Below, in pieces: positions 38,991 to 46,293 of a DNA stretch of 47,985 bases (positions within the stretch are counted from its first letter, which is position 1; each line of letters begins with the position of its first letter). The notes beneath the pieces are model-generated. The model searched no databases. It worked only from the letters and a program-made list of their open reading frames with translations, and was not told the DNA's origin. The DNA is from a virus. The DNA lies in the IMG/VR virus record IMGVR_UViG_3300036859_000187, positions 1 through 47,985 of that record. The stretch is one strand, 5' to 3'. Made by a program: the position numbers and the translations under genes.

Positions 38991-39933
38991 CTTCCGCTCC
39001 CTTCCCATTCGACTTGACGATCTCCCTCTCGCAGCGCCGGAGAAACGCCTTCGCCACGGGCCACACGTCATCCACAGGTAGCCAACTCATCGCCACGTAG
39101 CGCTCGTCCTCGAGCATCTTCGGCGGAGCCCAGGCCGTCGAGAGCTCTTTCTGGTCGCAACGGGGATTGCAGGGCCAGAGCGCCATTGCGGGCTTGTTGT
39201 GCACGCAGCGAATGACGTTCATTCCGGACGAGAAGCCGATGTACGAATCGAGAAGCGCCATCTGCTCGATCATCTGCGGGACGCTCGTCTTCCCGACCGT
39301 GTAGGGAAGGTCGAGATCACACGCGACGGAGTACGTGAGATCGTCCCAGCCGCCGCCGACCATGAGCGGCCGCCAACCGATCGCCATGACGCGCTTCAAG
39401 AAGTCCACCCATTGTTCCCGCCGCCAGGTATCCCAGGCATCCGCGCCCTTGTAGGAAGCGCACGAGATGCCGACCACAGGACCATCCTCCATCGGGTGGC
39501 CCTTCGAGCGCGCATCGCCGCAGATGGCTTTCACCGTCACCTCGGCGGCTCGGTAATGGTCCTCGTCCGAGATGATGTAGTCGTGGTGATACTGCGGCTC
39601 GGGAAGATCAGGGAGCCATTCGGCGAGCGGCCGGCCGTGCTCGAGGTGCTGGTTCGCCTCCAGAAGAACGTAGTCCGTCCCGAGCGACTTGATACGCTCC
39701 CAGGTGGGTTCGGATTTCCAGTCGATCCTCTGCGCGTGCTCGAACGTCAGGAGGAGCTGGTACTGGTCGATCTCGGAATAGTAGCCCTTGAGCCCGAGAG
39801 CTTCGACATAGGGCACGGTGCGCCGAGGTGCGCCGTCTATGATGCCTACGGATTCGATCTCATCGAGAACGGACCACAGGCGCGCGATCACCCATTCGAC
39901 GTCGCCAATGCCGGCCGGGAGGATCAGTTTCAT
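38965..39933 (-). CDS. GT-B fold glycosyltransferase, GT9-like
   Basis: 322 aa from ATG 39933 with GGAGG upstream. Begins MKLILPAGIGDVEWVIARLW, the G-x-G-D N-terminal loop of GT9 heptosyltransferases. The second half has VVGISCASYK, RPLMVGGGWDD and LLDSYIGFSSGMNVIRCVHN, matching the donor-binding GT9 pattern (hGGxxD...SGxxHhA). Likely transfers a sugar onto a phage or cell-surface glycan. Overlaps the GT-A gene by ATGA. Confidence 0.75.
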   Translation of the reverse strand: MKLILPAGIGDVEWVIARLWSVLDEIESVGIIDGAPRRTVPYVEALGLKGYYSEIDQYQLLLTFEHAQRIDWKSEPTWERIKSLGTDYVLLEANQHLEHGRPLAEWLPDLPEPQYHHDYIISDEDHYRAAEVTVKAICGDARSKGHPMEDGPVVGISCASYKGADAWDTWRREQWVDFLKRVMAIGWRPLMVGGGWDDLTYSVACDLDLPYTVGKTSVPQMIEQMALLDSYIGFSSGMNVIRCVHNKPAMALWPCNPRCDQKELSTAWAPPKMLEDERYVAMSWLPVDDVWPVAKAFLRRCEREIVKSNGKGAEDAVHDEGT

Positions 39934-40904
39934 ACGGCCTCCGTCCCGCCGAGCCGCAGAAACACGGACCCGAGCCGTTCCTTCCATCGGTAGATGGACT
40001 CCACCTGGAGCTTCCCGCTCTCTTCCGCCGTCATACCTGTCGCGTCCTTGAATTCGCCGATGTACTTCGGCGTCTCCCCGAAGTGATTCGACTGAGCGCC
40101 GAGGTGCAAATAGCCTCGCCCCGGATACGCGGCGTTCACGTACTTACCGGAGAGCCAGACTTTGTGGTTCCACACGTCGTCCTGAGCCCAATAGCGCGGG
40201 TCGAATCCGCCGAGATCGTCGTAGGCGTCTCGCATGATGAGCATCGCCGCCCCGAACGGGTTCTTGTAGAGGCAGGGAGCTTTCAAGAACGCCGGATTCG
40301 GAGGCACCGCCTCGAAGCGCCACGGCTCGTCGAGACACTGTTGCCACGACTCGAAGCCCCACTGAGGATGCTCGCGGTACGTCTCCCAGCCGGGAATCGC
40401 GAGAGAAGCCAGCGGGATTCCCGCCACACGATAGATGTACGCCCAGCGGAGAGCGTCTATCGTCGTCTCGGGCGCGAGCCACACGTCGTCATTCAGAAAG
40501 AGCGTGTACGCCCAGTTCGTGCAGGCCATGCAGTGAATGGCATTCCCGGCTCGCCCGCTCCACGGGGTCGAATGCGAGAAATCTGCCCCGTGAAACTCCG
40601 CGACTGTCCGATCGAGTACGACTTCGTTCTCATCGATCGCGTCGGACGACACGACCACGGGGAGATTCTCCGGAAGCGACGACAGAAGTACCGAGAGCCG
40701 CCCATTCGAGTGTCCGTTGTGCGACATGATGACTGCGCCGTAGCTGAGTCCCTGGAGAGCGCGCGGGAGCTCCACGGCGGGGCGCCGCTTCGGGAGGTCG
40801 ATCCGGATTACCGGCCCGGAAAGGTTCCACACGCGCTGTCGGCTGCGGACGTGCGAAGGCGCGGATGGGTCTTCCCAGGGATATGAGGAAGTCACAAGAT
40901 CCAT
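39930..40904 (-). CDS. GT-A fold glycosyltransferase (family 2-like)
   Basis: 324 aa from ATG 40904, which overlaps the upstream stop by ATGA. AVIMSHNGHSNGRLSVLLSS opens the nucleotide-sugar domain; YTLFLNDDVWLAPET holds the D-x-D-like metal site; FDPRYWAQDDVWN matches the acceptor ED motif. Predicted to move a sugar from an NDP donor to a glycan or protein. Part of a five-gene sugar cassette. Confidence 0.8.
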   Translation of the reverse strand: MDLVTSSYPWEDPSAPSHVRSRQRVWNLSGPVIRIDLPKRRPAVELPRALQGLSYGAVIMSHNGHSNGRLSVLLSSLPENLPVVVSSDAIDENEVVLDRTVAEFHGADFSHSTPWSGRAGNAIHCMACTNWAYTLFLNDDVWLAPETTIDALRWAYIYRVAGIPLASLAIPGWETYREHPQWGFESWQQCLDEPWRFEAVPPNPAFLKAPCLYKNPFGAAMLIMRDAYDDLGGFDPRYWAQDDVWNHKVWLSGKYVNAAYPGRGYLHLGAQSNHFGETPKYIGEFKDATGMTAEESGKLQVESIYRWKERLGSVFLRLGGTEAV

Positions 40905-41338
40905 CAGACCAGTCCTCGACGCTCCCATATCCACGAATTCGTGGGCATCTCGTAACGTCTGATCGGTTCACCGAGGAAATCCACTGCTGCCCGCGCGATC
41001 TTCGGCACCCAGCAGTCATCCACGCCGATCAACCGGGACGATACGGCCAGAGCGAGCTTCACCTGCTGCTCGGTGATCTCGTAGAGGATAGGCGAATCCA
41101 CTCCATCGTGCGCATCGCAGTAGACGAGATCCCAAGGTCCCGGCGGCAGCTCGCTTGGCCGGAGCGAGAACACGTCCCGCTCGATCACTTCGCCAGCGTG
41201 AGGCAGCCATCGCGGAGCGATATCGACACCGAAGTAACGCTTCGGATGGAGCACCTTGTGCGTGACACCCTCGCCGCTTCCGAACTCCATGATGGACTCA
41301 GGGGCATAGTCTTGCCGGATGGCATCCAGATGGGTCAT
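40904..41338 (-). CDS. Class I SAM-dependent methyltransferase (small)
   Basis: 144 aa from ATG 41338; the longer frame overlaps the neighbour and is rejected. IMEFGSGEGVTHKVL is the SAM-binding E/D-x-G-x-G-x-G loop, FGVDIAP is the acidic loop after beta2, and WDLVYCDAHDGVDS is motif IV. Probably methylates a sugar or glycan intermediate. Overlaps both neighbours by ATGA. Confidence 0.75.
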   Translation of the reverse strand: MTHLDAIRQDYAPESIMEFGSGEGVTHKVLHPKRYFGVDIAPRWLPHAGEVIERDVFSLRPSELPPGPWDLVYCDAHDGVDSPILYEITEQQVKLALAVSSRLIGVDDCWVPKIARAAVDFLGEPIRRYEMPTNSWIWERRGLV

Positions 41339-41946
41339 CGCCGATATCCCCAAAGAGCGACGCCGAACGTGTAACCGAAATGATGAGGCGCAGTCGTGAG
41401 TCCGTCTGTGTACTCGGGCATCTCGCGGAGAAGTCGCCAGCCGACTTCGCCGTAATCGCCACACATGTACGCGCCGTCACGGACGCTCTCCCGATCCCAG
41501 TCGTCCAAGACGAGCACCGCTTCCTTCGCGAGAAACGGCAAGATGAAGTTCATGAAGTGATGCGTCTCGCCCGCAGAATGGTCGCCGTCGTAAAATAAGA
41601 CTCCAACCGAGAACGTAAAATCCTCGCGGCGGAGGTCCTGCCAGCGCTTCGCCATGAAATGCACGTTCGGAAAGAACGCATCGGGGTGCGTGTCGTATTT
41701 CAGGCACGGGTCCACGCCGACGAGCCGCTTCGTCGGGTTCTCGACTGAGGCGCTATCGAGCGTGCGCCCCTCGAGCGTGCCGATCTCGAGGTAGCACTCG
41801 TCTGCCGGCATCTCGCGAACGAGGCCGTTTAGCAGGTGTTCCACCCGCGACGACGAGAAGCCTCTACGCGAGGACAACGCCGGCAGATAGAGCCGTGTAT
41901 CGCGTCTCAGCCTCTCTACGACCAAGTTCGCGGCTGACCATTTCAT
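41335..41946 (-). CDS. Class I SAM-dependent methyltransferase (Methyltransf_24-like)
   Basis: 203 aa. ECYLEIGTLEGRTLDSASVE (E-x-G-x-x-x-G) is motif I, LVGVDPCLKY is the acidic loop, GVLFYDGDHSAGETHHF is motif IV/V (D-G-D-H-S) and AVLVLDDWDRE closes the core; the D-G-D-H-S signature fits sugar O-methyltransferases. Its 5' end overlaps the epimerase by 83 nt, so start choice is not settled; a later start would shorten the overlap. Confidence 0.75.
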   Translation of the reverse strand: MKWSAANLVVERLRRDTRLYLPALSSRRGFSSSRVEHLLNGLVREMPADECYLEIGTLEGRTLDSASVENPTKRLVGVDPCLKYDTHPDAFFPNVHFMAKRWQDLRREDFTFSVGVLFYDGDHSAGETHHFMNFILPFLAKEAVLVLDDWDRESVRDGAYMCGDYGEVGWRLLREMPEYTDGLTTAPHHFGYTFGVALWGYRR

Positions 41947-42931
41947 CTATGACACTCCAGACGCTCTTTCGCGTCCATCCGGGATAGTCACGCTCGAATG
42001 CGCGCGTGTCAGTGACCCACCATGCATGATCTCCGAGCCTCGCTAGCCCGCTCCAATCCACTTCGAAGTCGAAGCCCTTCTGCCGGAGATAGGCCACTGC
42101 TTCACGGATGCTGACCGCGTTCTCCGGGCCGCCTCCCAGGTTGTAGACCGCGCCCTTCGGCTCTGCGGCGTACCGAAGAATGGCGTCAGCTACGTCCTCG
42201 GCCGCGATATTGTCGCGTACCTGGTAGCCCTCGTGTCCGTAGACCATGTAAGTCTTCCCGGAGACGGCGCACTTCACGAGATACCCGAGGAAGCCTTGCA
42301 GCTCGACCGGCGTGCCGGACTTGCCCGTCAAGCAGCCACAGCGGAAGCTCACCGTCGTCATGCCGAACGTCCGGCGGTACTCCTGCACCATGAGATCGGC
42401 CGAGAGCTTCGACACTCCGAATGGCGTATGGAGTGACTGGTCGATATCGAACGACTCGCCGAGGCCGTGTTCGTAGACATCGGCAGCCGTCGGAACGATC
42501 CGCTCGCCCTGAATTGTGAACTCGGCGCTATTGATCGCGTCTCCGTAGACCTTGTTGGTCGAGAGAAAGACGAAAATCGCCTTCGGAGAGAGCTTCCGGG
42601 TGGCTTCCAGCAGCTCGACCGTTCCCATGTAGTTGACTTCGCTGTCCTGGATGACGTGCGAGCGGCTGTAGTCGTGGGAGGGCTGCGAGGCGCAGTGGAC
42701 GATCAAGTCTCTGCCCTGAACGGCAGACAGCCGGATGCGGAAATCATCGCGGAGGACCGTGATGCCCTGCTCGCCGAGCTCCCGGATTCTCCAGTGCACG
42801 CTCCCCTGATGCCCGAACCAACGGCCGCGCTGATCCGAATCTATCCCGACGACGTGGTGCCCGCGCTCGTGTGCCATCTCGGCGAACGTCGAGCCGATGA
42901 GACCTCCCGCTCCGGTGACGAGAATCTTCAT
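41864..42931 (-). CDS. NAD-dependent nucleotide-sugar epimerase (SDR), CDP-tyvelose epimerase-like
   Basis: 355 aa. GAGGLIGSTFAEMA is the Rossmann G-x-x-G-x-x-G loop; VFLSTNKVYGD holds the S-T-N motif. The usual Y-x-x-x-K reads TPFGVSKLSADL, with Phe in place of Tyr. SFRCGCLTGKSG matches the CDP-paratose/tyvelose epimerase-like subgroup, and the Phe may be natural there (recall, not checked). It presumably makes an activated sugar for the adjacent transferases. Promoter not visible in the 57-bp gap upstream (42932-42988). Confidence 0.82.
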   Translation of the reverse strand: MKILVTGAGGLIGSTFAEMAHERGHHVVGIDSDQRGRWFGHQGSVHWRIRELGEQGITVLRDDFRIRLSAVQGRDLIVHCASQPSHDYSRSHVIQDSEVNYMGTVELLEATRKLSPKAIFVFLSTNKVYGDAINSAEFTIQGERIVPTAADVYEHGLGESFDIDQSLHTPFGVSKLSADLMVQEYRRTFGMTTVSFRCGCLTGKSGTPVELQGFLGYLVKCAVSGKTYMVYGHEGYQVRDNIAAEDVADAILRYAAEPKGAVYNLGGGPENAVSIREAVAYLRQKGFDFEVDWSGLARLGDHAWWVTDTRAFERDYPGWTRKSVWSVIDEMVSRELGRREAETRYTALSAGVVLA

Positions 42932-42988
42932 CGGCGACCCTTCATCGCGAGACCGACTGCCGGGCGTCCGTCAGTCATGTCGGGTTGC

Positions 42989-43240
42989 CTAGACGGCCGT
43001 CCCGTCTGTTTCGGTATCGGTCGGGTAAGTGGAGGCGCGGCGGAGAACGCCGGCTGCGGTGACGAAGAAATACCAGGTGGTCGTAGCGCCTGCAGCGCTG
43101 ATGCCATCGAGGGCGAGCACGGAGCCCTTACCTGCCGCGCCCTTGGATGCCTGATAGAGAGTTCCTTGCACGCCAGGAGCCTGCGAGCCGAACCGGGTCT
43201 CGCCATCGCTCGGGGTGGTCAATGCATCACGATCGGGCAT
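42989..43240 (-). CDS. Small capsid-accessory protein candidate
   Basis: 83 aa. Gly/Ala/Thr-rich with TTTWYFFVTAAGVLRRAST, a short beta hairpin pattern often seen in small virion proteins encoded beside the major capsid gene. Acidic C terminus. Decoration or head-completion role inferred from position. Confidence 0.55.
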   Translation of the reverse strand: MPDRDALTTPSDGETRFGSQAPGVQGTLYQASKGAAGKGSVLALDGISAAGATTTWYFFVTAAGVLRRASTYPTDTETDGTAV

Positions 43241-43243
43241 GGT

Positions 43244-43348
43244 TCAGTTCCTTCGCTTCTTCGGCTTCGGTCGCTTCTTCGGCTTTCCGTAGCGGCGCAT
43301 CTTCTTCACCTCGTCCCGGAGAGCTTCGGCTGCGCGTTGGTCGATCAC
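43244..43348 (-). CDS. 34-aa Lys/Arg-rich peptide
   Basis: GTG 43348 overlaps the capsid stop (GTGA). A helix (AAEALRDEVKKMRRYG) followed by KPKKRPKPKKRRN, an arginine/lysine-proline tail as in DNA-condensing peptides. Could bind packaged DNA; speculative. A longer ORF in this frame overlapping the capsid gene is a shadow. Confidence 0.45.
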   Translation of the reverse strand: MIDQRAAEALRDEVKKMRRYGKPKKRPKPKKRRN

Positions 43349-44283
43349 GCGCCCAAAGACCCAAATGTTCCGCGCCAATCCCCGTGTCCGACCGCCATTC
43401 GGAAGACGCCCTTCATCTTGAGGTCGCCCGTGTCGAAGTCGGAATCGAATTCCACGTCGATCGGCTTCCGCATCCAGGCGTTGATGTCGTGCCGGTCCTT
43501 CTCGGCGAGCAGGTACCAAGAATCGGAGTCGGTCAGGTAGTGGTCGATGAAGTAGGTGAACGTGCCCTTGACCGGGTTGATCTCGTTGTTGGCCGTGTAC
43601 GGCTTGAGCTGCGATTCGGCGATCTCCTTGGCCGTCCAGACCTGCGCCGGGTTGACAATCAGGACCGCCGGAGAGCGGGGAGCGGGCATGTTCGACTCGT
43701 TCGGAGTCGTCTCGAAGAGATCGGTGGCGATCTCGATTGCCGTGACGGATAGATCGGCGTCCGTGGTCGCCCGATTGGCCGCCGTGCCGCCGCGCTTCAG
43801 CGTATGAGCCGTCGAGAAGAGAGCCAGCGTATCGAACCCGGCGGCGGTGAATCCGGTTCCTCCCGTGGTGCCGAAGCCGGAATTGAAGGGCCGGTGTCCT
43901 TGTACTTCCGCCTGGTGCGCGCCCGCCGCGCCTAGTTCTTTCGAGAGCTTCGCCATGACGCCGTAGAGCTCGTCGTCCATCGCCTCCATCGTGACGCGGC
44001 AACCGAGGCCGAATGTGAATGGGGTATACCGGACGCTCCCCACCTGCTGGATGCGGTCGTACTGGATCGCGTCGCCCTCGGGCTTCGGGACGAAGGTCGA
44101 GAGGGAAGCCACCTGCTCGTCATCGAAGTAGTTCCGGCCGGCCTGCCCGCCTGGGTTCGCTCCGTTGATGACGTTCAGGAACTGGCGGAACTCTTTCGGG
44201 ATGTCCGCGACCGCCGAGAAGTAGACCTTGCGCAGTCCCGGCGCGTAAAGTGCCGGGTTTGTGGTGGTAAGGAGTCTTGCCAT
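43345..44283 (-). CDS. Major capsid protein (HK97-like)
   Basis: 312 aa with AGGAG before the ATG. Pattern includes GLRKVYFSAVADIPKEFRQF, then YFDDEQVASLSTFVPKPEGD and FGLGCRVTMEAMDDEL (E-loop/spine-helix like), a VLIVNPAQVW strand in the A-domain region and a WMRKPIDVEFDSDFDT segment. Overall it matches Mu gpT-like/HK97-fold coat proteins. Placement after scaffold and accessory genes is the usual head module order. Confidence 0.85.
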   Translation of the reverse strand: MARLLTTTNPALYAPGLRKVYFSAVADIPKEFRQFLNVINGANPGGQAGRNYFDDEQVASLSTFVPKPEGDAIQYDRIQQVGSVRYTPFTFGLGCRVTMEAMDDELYGVMAKLSKELGAAGAHQAEVQGHRPFNSGFGTTGGTGFTAAGFDTLALFSTAHTLKRGGTAANRATTDADLSVTAIEIATDLFETTPNESNMPAPRSPAVLIVNPAQVWTAKEIAESQLKPYTANNEINPVKGTFTYFIDHYLTDSDSWYLLAEKDRHDINAWMRKPIDVEFDSDFDTGDLKMKGVFRMAVGHGDWRGTFGSLGA

Positions 44284-44316
44284 GTTTTTCTCCTAAGTGT
44301 CTTCTTCCCTCGCGGT

Positions 44317-44823
44317 CTAGCTGGTGGACTGCATCTGCGTGAACTTCGGGTGGAAGATGAAAAGCAGTCGCGCGTTCGTGTCGCCGAGCGCGGACGCCTG
44401 TCCGATCCGGAGCGTCAGTACGCGGCTGTTCGCGTTCTTGACGCTGGCATTCAGGTACGTCCGGGAATTCGGGGTATCCCGCTGGATTCCCATGAACGTG
44501 CCGATGTCGGCTTGCACCAGAACATGATCGCCGAGAGTCGTCTGGAGACAGTTCGCCTCGAAGATGTTGACCCCGTTCGCGAGCGCCACTTGGACGGTGC
44601 TCGTGCCGGCGACGGTATCGTTGTGGGCGTCCTGCTCGGCGAGGCCCATGATCGTAGTCGGCGTGTCGCCTGCGATCTCGTAAACGAACCCGTCCGCGTC
44701 CACGAAGACCAGCTCGCCTTTCTTGAAGGTCTGGCTGGCCGCTTCCTTGAAGTCGATGGTGGTAGGCGACGCATCCGCCTGCGACCGAATCCAGAGCATC
44801 AGGTCTTTGCCGACTGTTGCCAT
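44317..44823 (-). CDS. Capsid decoration/head fibre-like protein
   Basis: 168 aa. Beta-rich with QTFKKGELVFVDADGFVYEI, TSTVQVALANGVNIFEA, TLGDHVLVQADIGTFMGI. The all-beta build and placement next to the major capsid gene suggest a trimeric decoration protein. Not recognised in detail. Confidence 0.6.
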   Translation of the reverse strand: MATVGKDLMLWIRSQADASPTTIDFKEAASQTFKKGELVFVDADGFVYEIAGDTPTTIMGLAEQDAHNDTVAGTSTVQVALANGVNIFEANCLQTTLGDHVLVQADIGTFMGIQRDTPNSRTYLNASVKNANSRVLTLRIGQASALGDTNARLLFIFHPKFTQMQSTS

Positions 44824-44832
44824 GTCTCTCTC

Positions 44833-45318
44833 CTAGCGTTCGCCTGAATCGTCGAATGTGGCGTCTTTGTGAGCGGGCGCGTGTCCGGAGTCCCGGAGCA
44901 TCTTGTTCATGTTCTCCCGTGCGGTCTCCCGCTCGACTCCGAGCCGGGCGTCGTGGAGCCGCATCTTCCGGCTGCGGCGCTTCTCGTAATTCGCCCGGTC
45001 GGTCTCCATGAGGATCAAATCGCCGTGCACCTGCCCGCCGTCTTGCTTCGCTCCATAGAGAAGCTGCGCCGGGTCGTTCTCGGGCGTCACTTTGTAGCCG
45101 TGGCCCTTGAGCACCTGTATGCGTGCCCCGGATTGCGTCGCCCGGTTGACCAGGTGGTAGGCTTTGCCCTTCTGGGGATTGACGATCGCCGTCCGGTCGA
45201 GTTGGAGACTCTCGAAGGCTTCGCCGGCATTCGGATTCTCGCAGAGGATCTCTTCCCGCTGCTTCCGGACGGATGCGGCTCTCTTGTCTGCCTCGTCCTG
45301 TGTAACGTCGATCGCCAT
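44833..45318 (-). CDS. Head-module protein of unknown function
   Basis: 161 aa. Helical N terminus (EADKRAASVRKQREEILCEN), GKAYHLVNRATQSGARIQVL in the middle and a long charged C-terminal helix (RKMRLHDARLGVERETAREN). It lies between scaffold and decoration genes; a capsid assembly role is inferred. Confidence 0.6.
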   Translation of the reverse strand: MAIDVTQDEADKRAASVRKQREEILCENPNAGEAFESLQLDRTAIVNPQKGKAYHLVNRATQSGARIQVLKGHGYKVTPENDPAQLLYGAKQDGGQVHGDLILMETDRANYEKRRSRKMRLHDARLGVERETARENMNKMLRDSGHAPAHKDATFDDSGER

Positions 45319-45319
45319 C

Positions 45320-46207
45320 TCAGATCCGTTCCTTGCCGGCGAAGCCGTAGATGTCGGGACGCCACTTCGGATCGGAGTATCTCCGGAACTCCTCCGGCGA
45401 CGTGATGCCGAATAGGCCAGCAGCGGTCTTCTCGTCCCGGTCCCGCCATTGCGCGGCAGCTTCTCTCGTCCGGTTGTTGCTCCGCGTCACGGAGGCGTCT
45501 CCGCTCGGGGCCGCTCCGGGCCGCGCGGGAGCTTTCGAAGGAGCGCCACTCAAGCCAGGCTCGAATTCCGCCTCGGCGCGCTCGGCCGCTTCCTCGTTGA
45601 TCTCGTCCCGGGTCCAGCCGCGCTCGCGGAACTCGTCTTCGATTTGCTTTCGAATCTCCGCCTCGCGCTCTGCCAGGAGCTCCGTCTGGTGCTGCGAGAC
45701 GACCAAGTTGTAGACGTTCTGGATGGTCTCCGGAGAAGCGGCTTGCCTCGGGTCCACCTTGTCGAGTAGCCCGTCGATCTCCTTCTCGAAGCGGGCGAAA
45801 TGCGGGAGCTTCGGCCGGAGGATCTCCTTCTGAGCTTGCCGTATCTGCTTCGACGATTGGCCTGTGGTCTCGACCAGGACGCCCGCGAGGTTCTTTTTCA
45901 AATCCTCGAAGTGGCGCTTCAGTTCCTTCCGGTCGATGAGCGCTGAATCGTCACCTTCCTCGGGTGCACCATCGGGGGGCTTTCCACCGCCTCCGACGCG
46001 GGCCGCAAGCGCCTTGATCGTCTCCGGATCTTGGAGGGCGGCACTGATCTGGCCCATGTCGTCGGCGTACTTCTTCTCTGCCGCAGCAATGCGCTCATTC
46101 GCCTGTCTGAGTTGTTCGTCGCGCGGGTCCGGAGCGACTGGAGCAGTGTCAGTGCGAGGGGCGGGCTTCCGTTCGGCGGTGACCGTGGAGACTGCTTCGT
46201 CTGCCAT
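45320..46207 (-). CDS. Scaffold-like protein
   Basis: 295 aa from ATG 46207; the longer in-frame start at 46231 lies inside the promoter and is less likely. Charged, Ala/Glu/Lys/Gln-rich coiled-coil helices: QANERIAAAEKKYADDM, KELKRHFEDLKKNLAG, EREAEIRKQIEDEFRER. The C terminus is helical with a GFAGKERI end. Composition and position just upstream of the capsid genes fit scaffold. A TTGACGTT-type promoter precedes it, with no Shine-Dalgarno. Confidence 0.72.
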   Translation of the reverse strand: MADEAVSTVTAERKPAPRTDTAPVAPDPRDEQLRQANERIAAAEKKYADDMGQISAALQDPETIKALAARVGGGGKPPDGAPEEGDDSALIDRKELKRHFEDLKKNLAGVLVETTGQSSKQIRQAQKEILRPKLPHFARFEKEIDGLLDKVDPRQAASPETIQNVYNLVVSQHQTELLAEREAEIRKQIEDEFRERGWTRDEINEEAAERAEAEFEPGLSGAPSKAPARPGAAPSGDASVTRSNNRTREAAAQWRDRDEKTAAGLFGITSPEEFRRYSDPKWRPDIYGFAGKERI

Positions 46208-46215
46208 GGAACGCG

Positions 46216-46245
46216 AAACTACGCGCGGCACCCCGGGAACGTCAA
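46216..46245 (-). promoter_or_regulatory. Candidate leftward promoter before scaffold
   Basis: On the minus strand TTGACG (46245-46240) is followed by TTCCCGGGG and, at 18 bp, TAGTTT (46221-46216). The scaffold ATG is 38 nt from the first T. The block TTGACGTT-S-CCGGG is shared with the portal site. A hairpin GTGTCA/TGACAC (46255-46272) and CTAGTAGTCGCC (46280-46291) lie upstream, as at the portal site. Confidence 0.5.
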
Positions 46246-46293
46246 TAGGGGGTGGTGTCAGATTTTTGACACACCATATCTAGTAGTCGCCGA

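Noticed and set aside
43244-44002. Minus ORF of 252 aa overlapping the major capsid gene
   Set aside because: Arg/Gly-rich shadow of the capsid frame; only the coupled 34-aa end (43244-43348) is retained as a weak gene.
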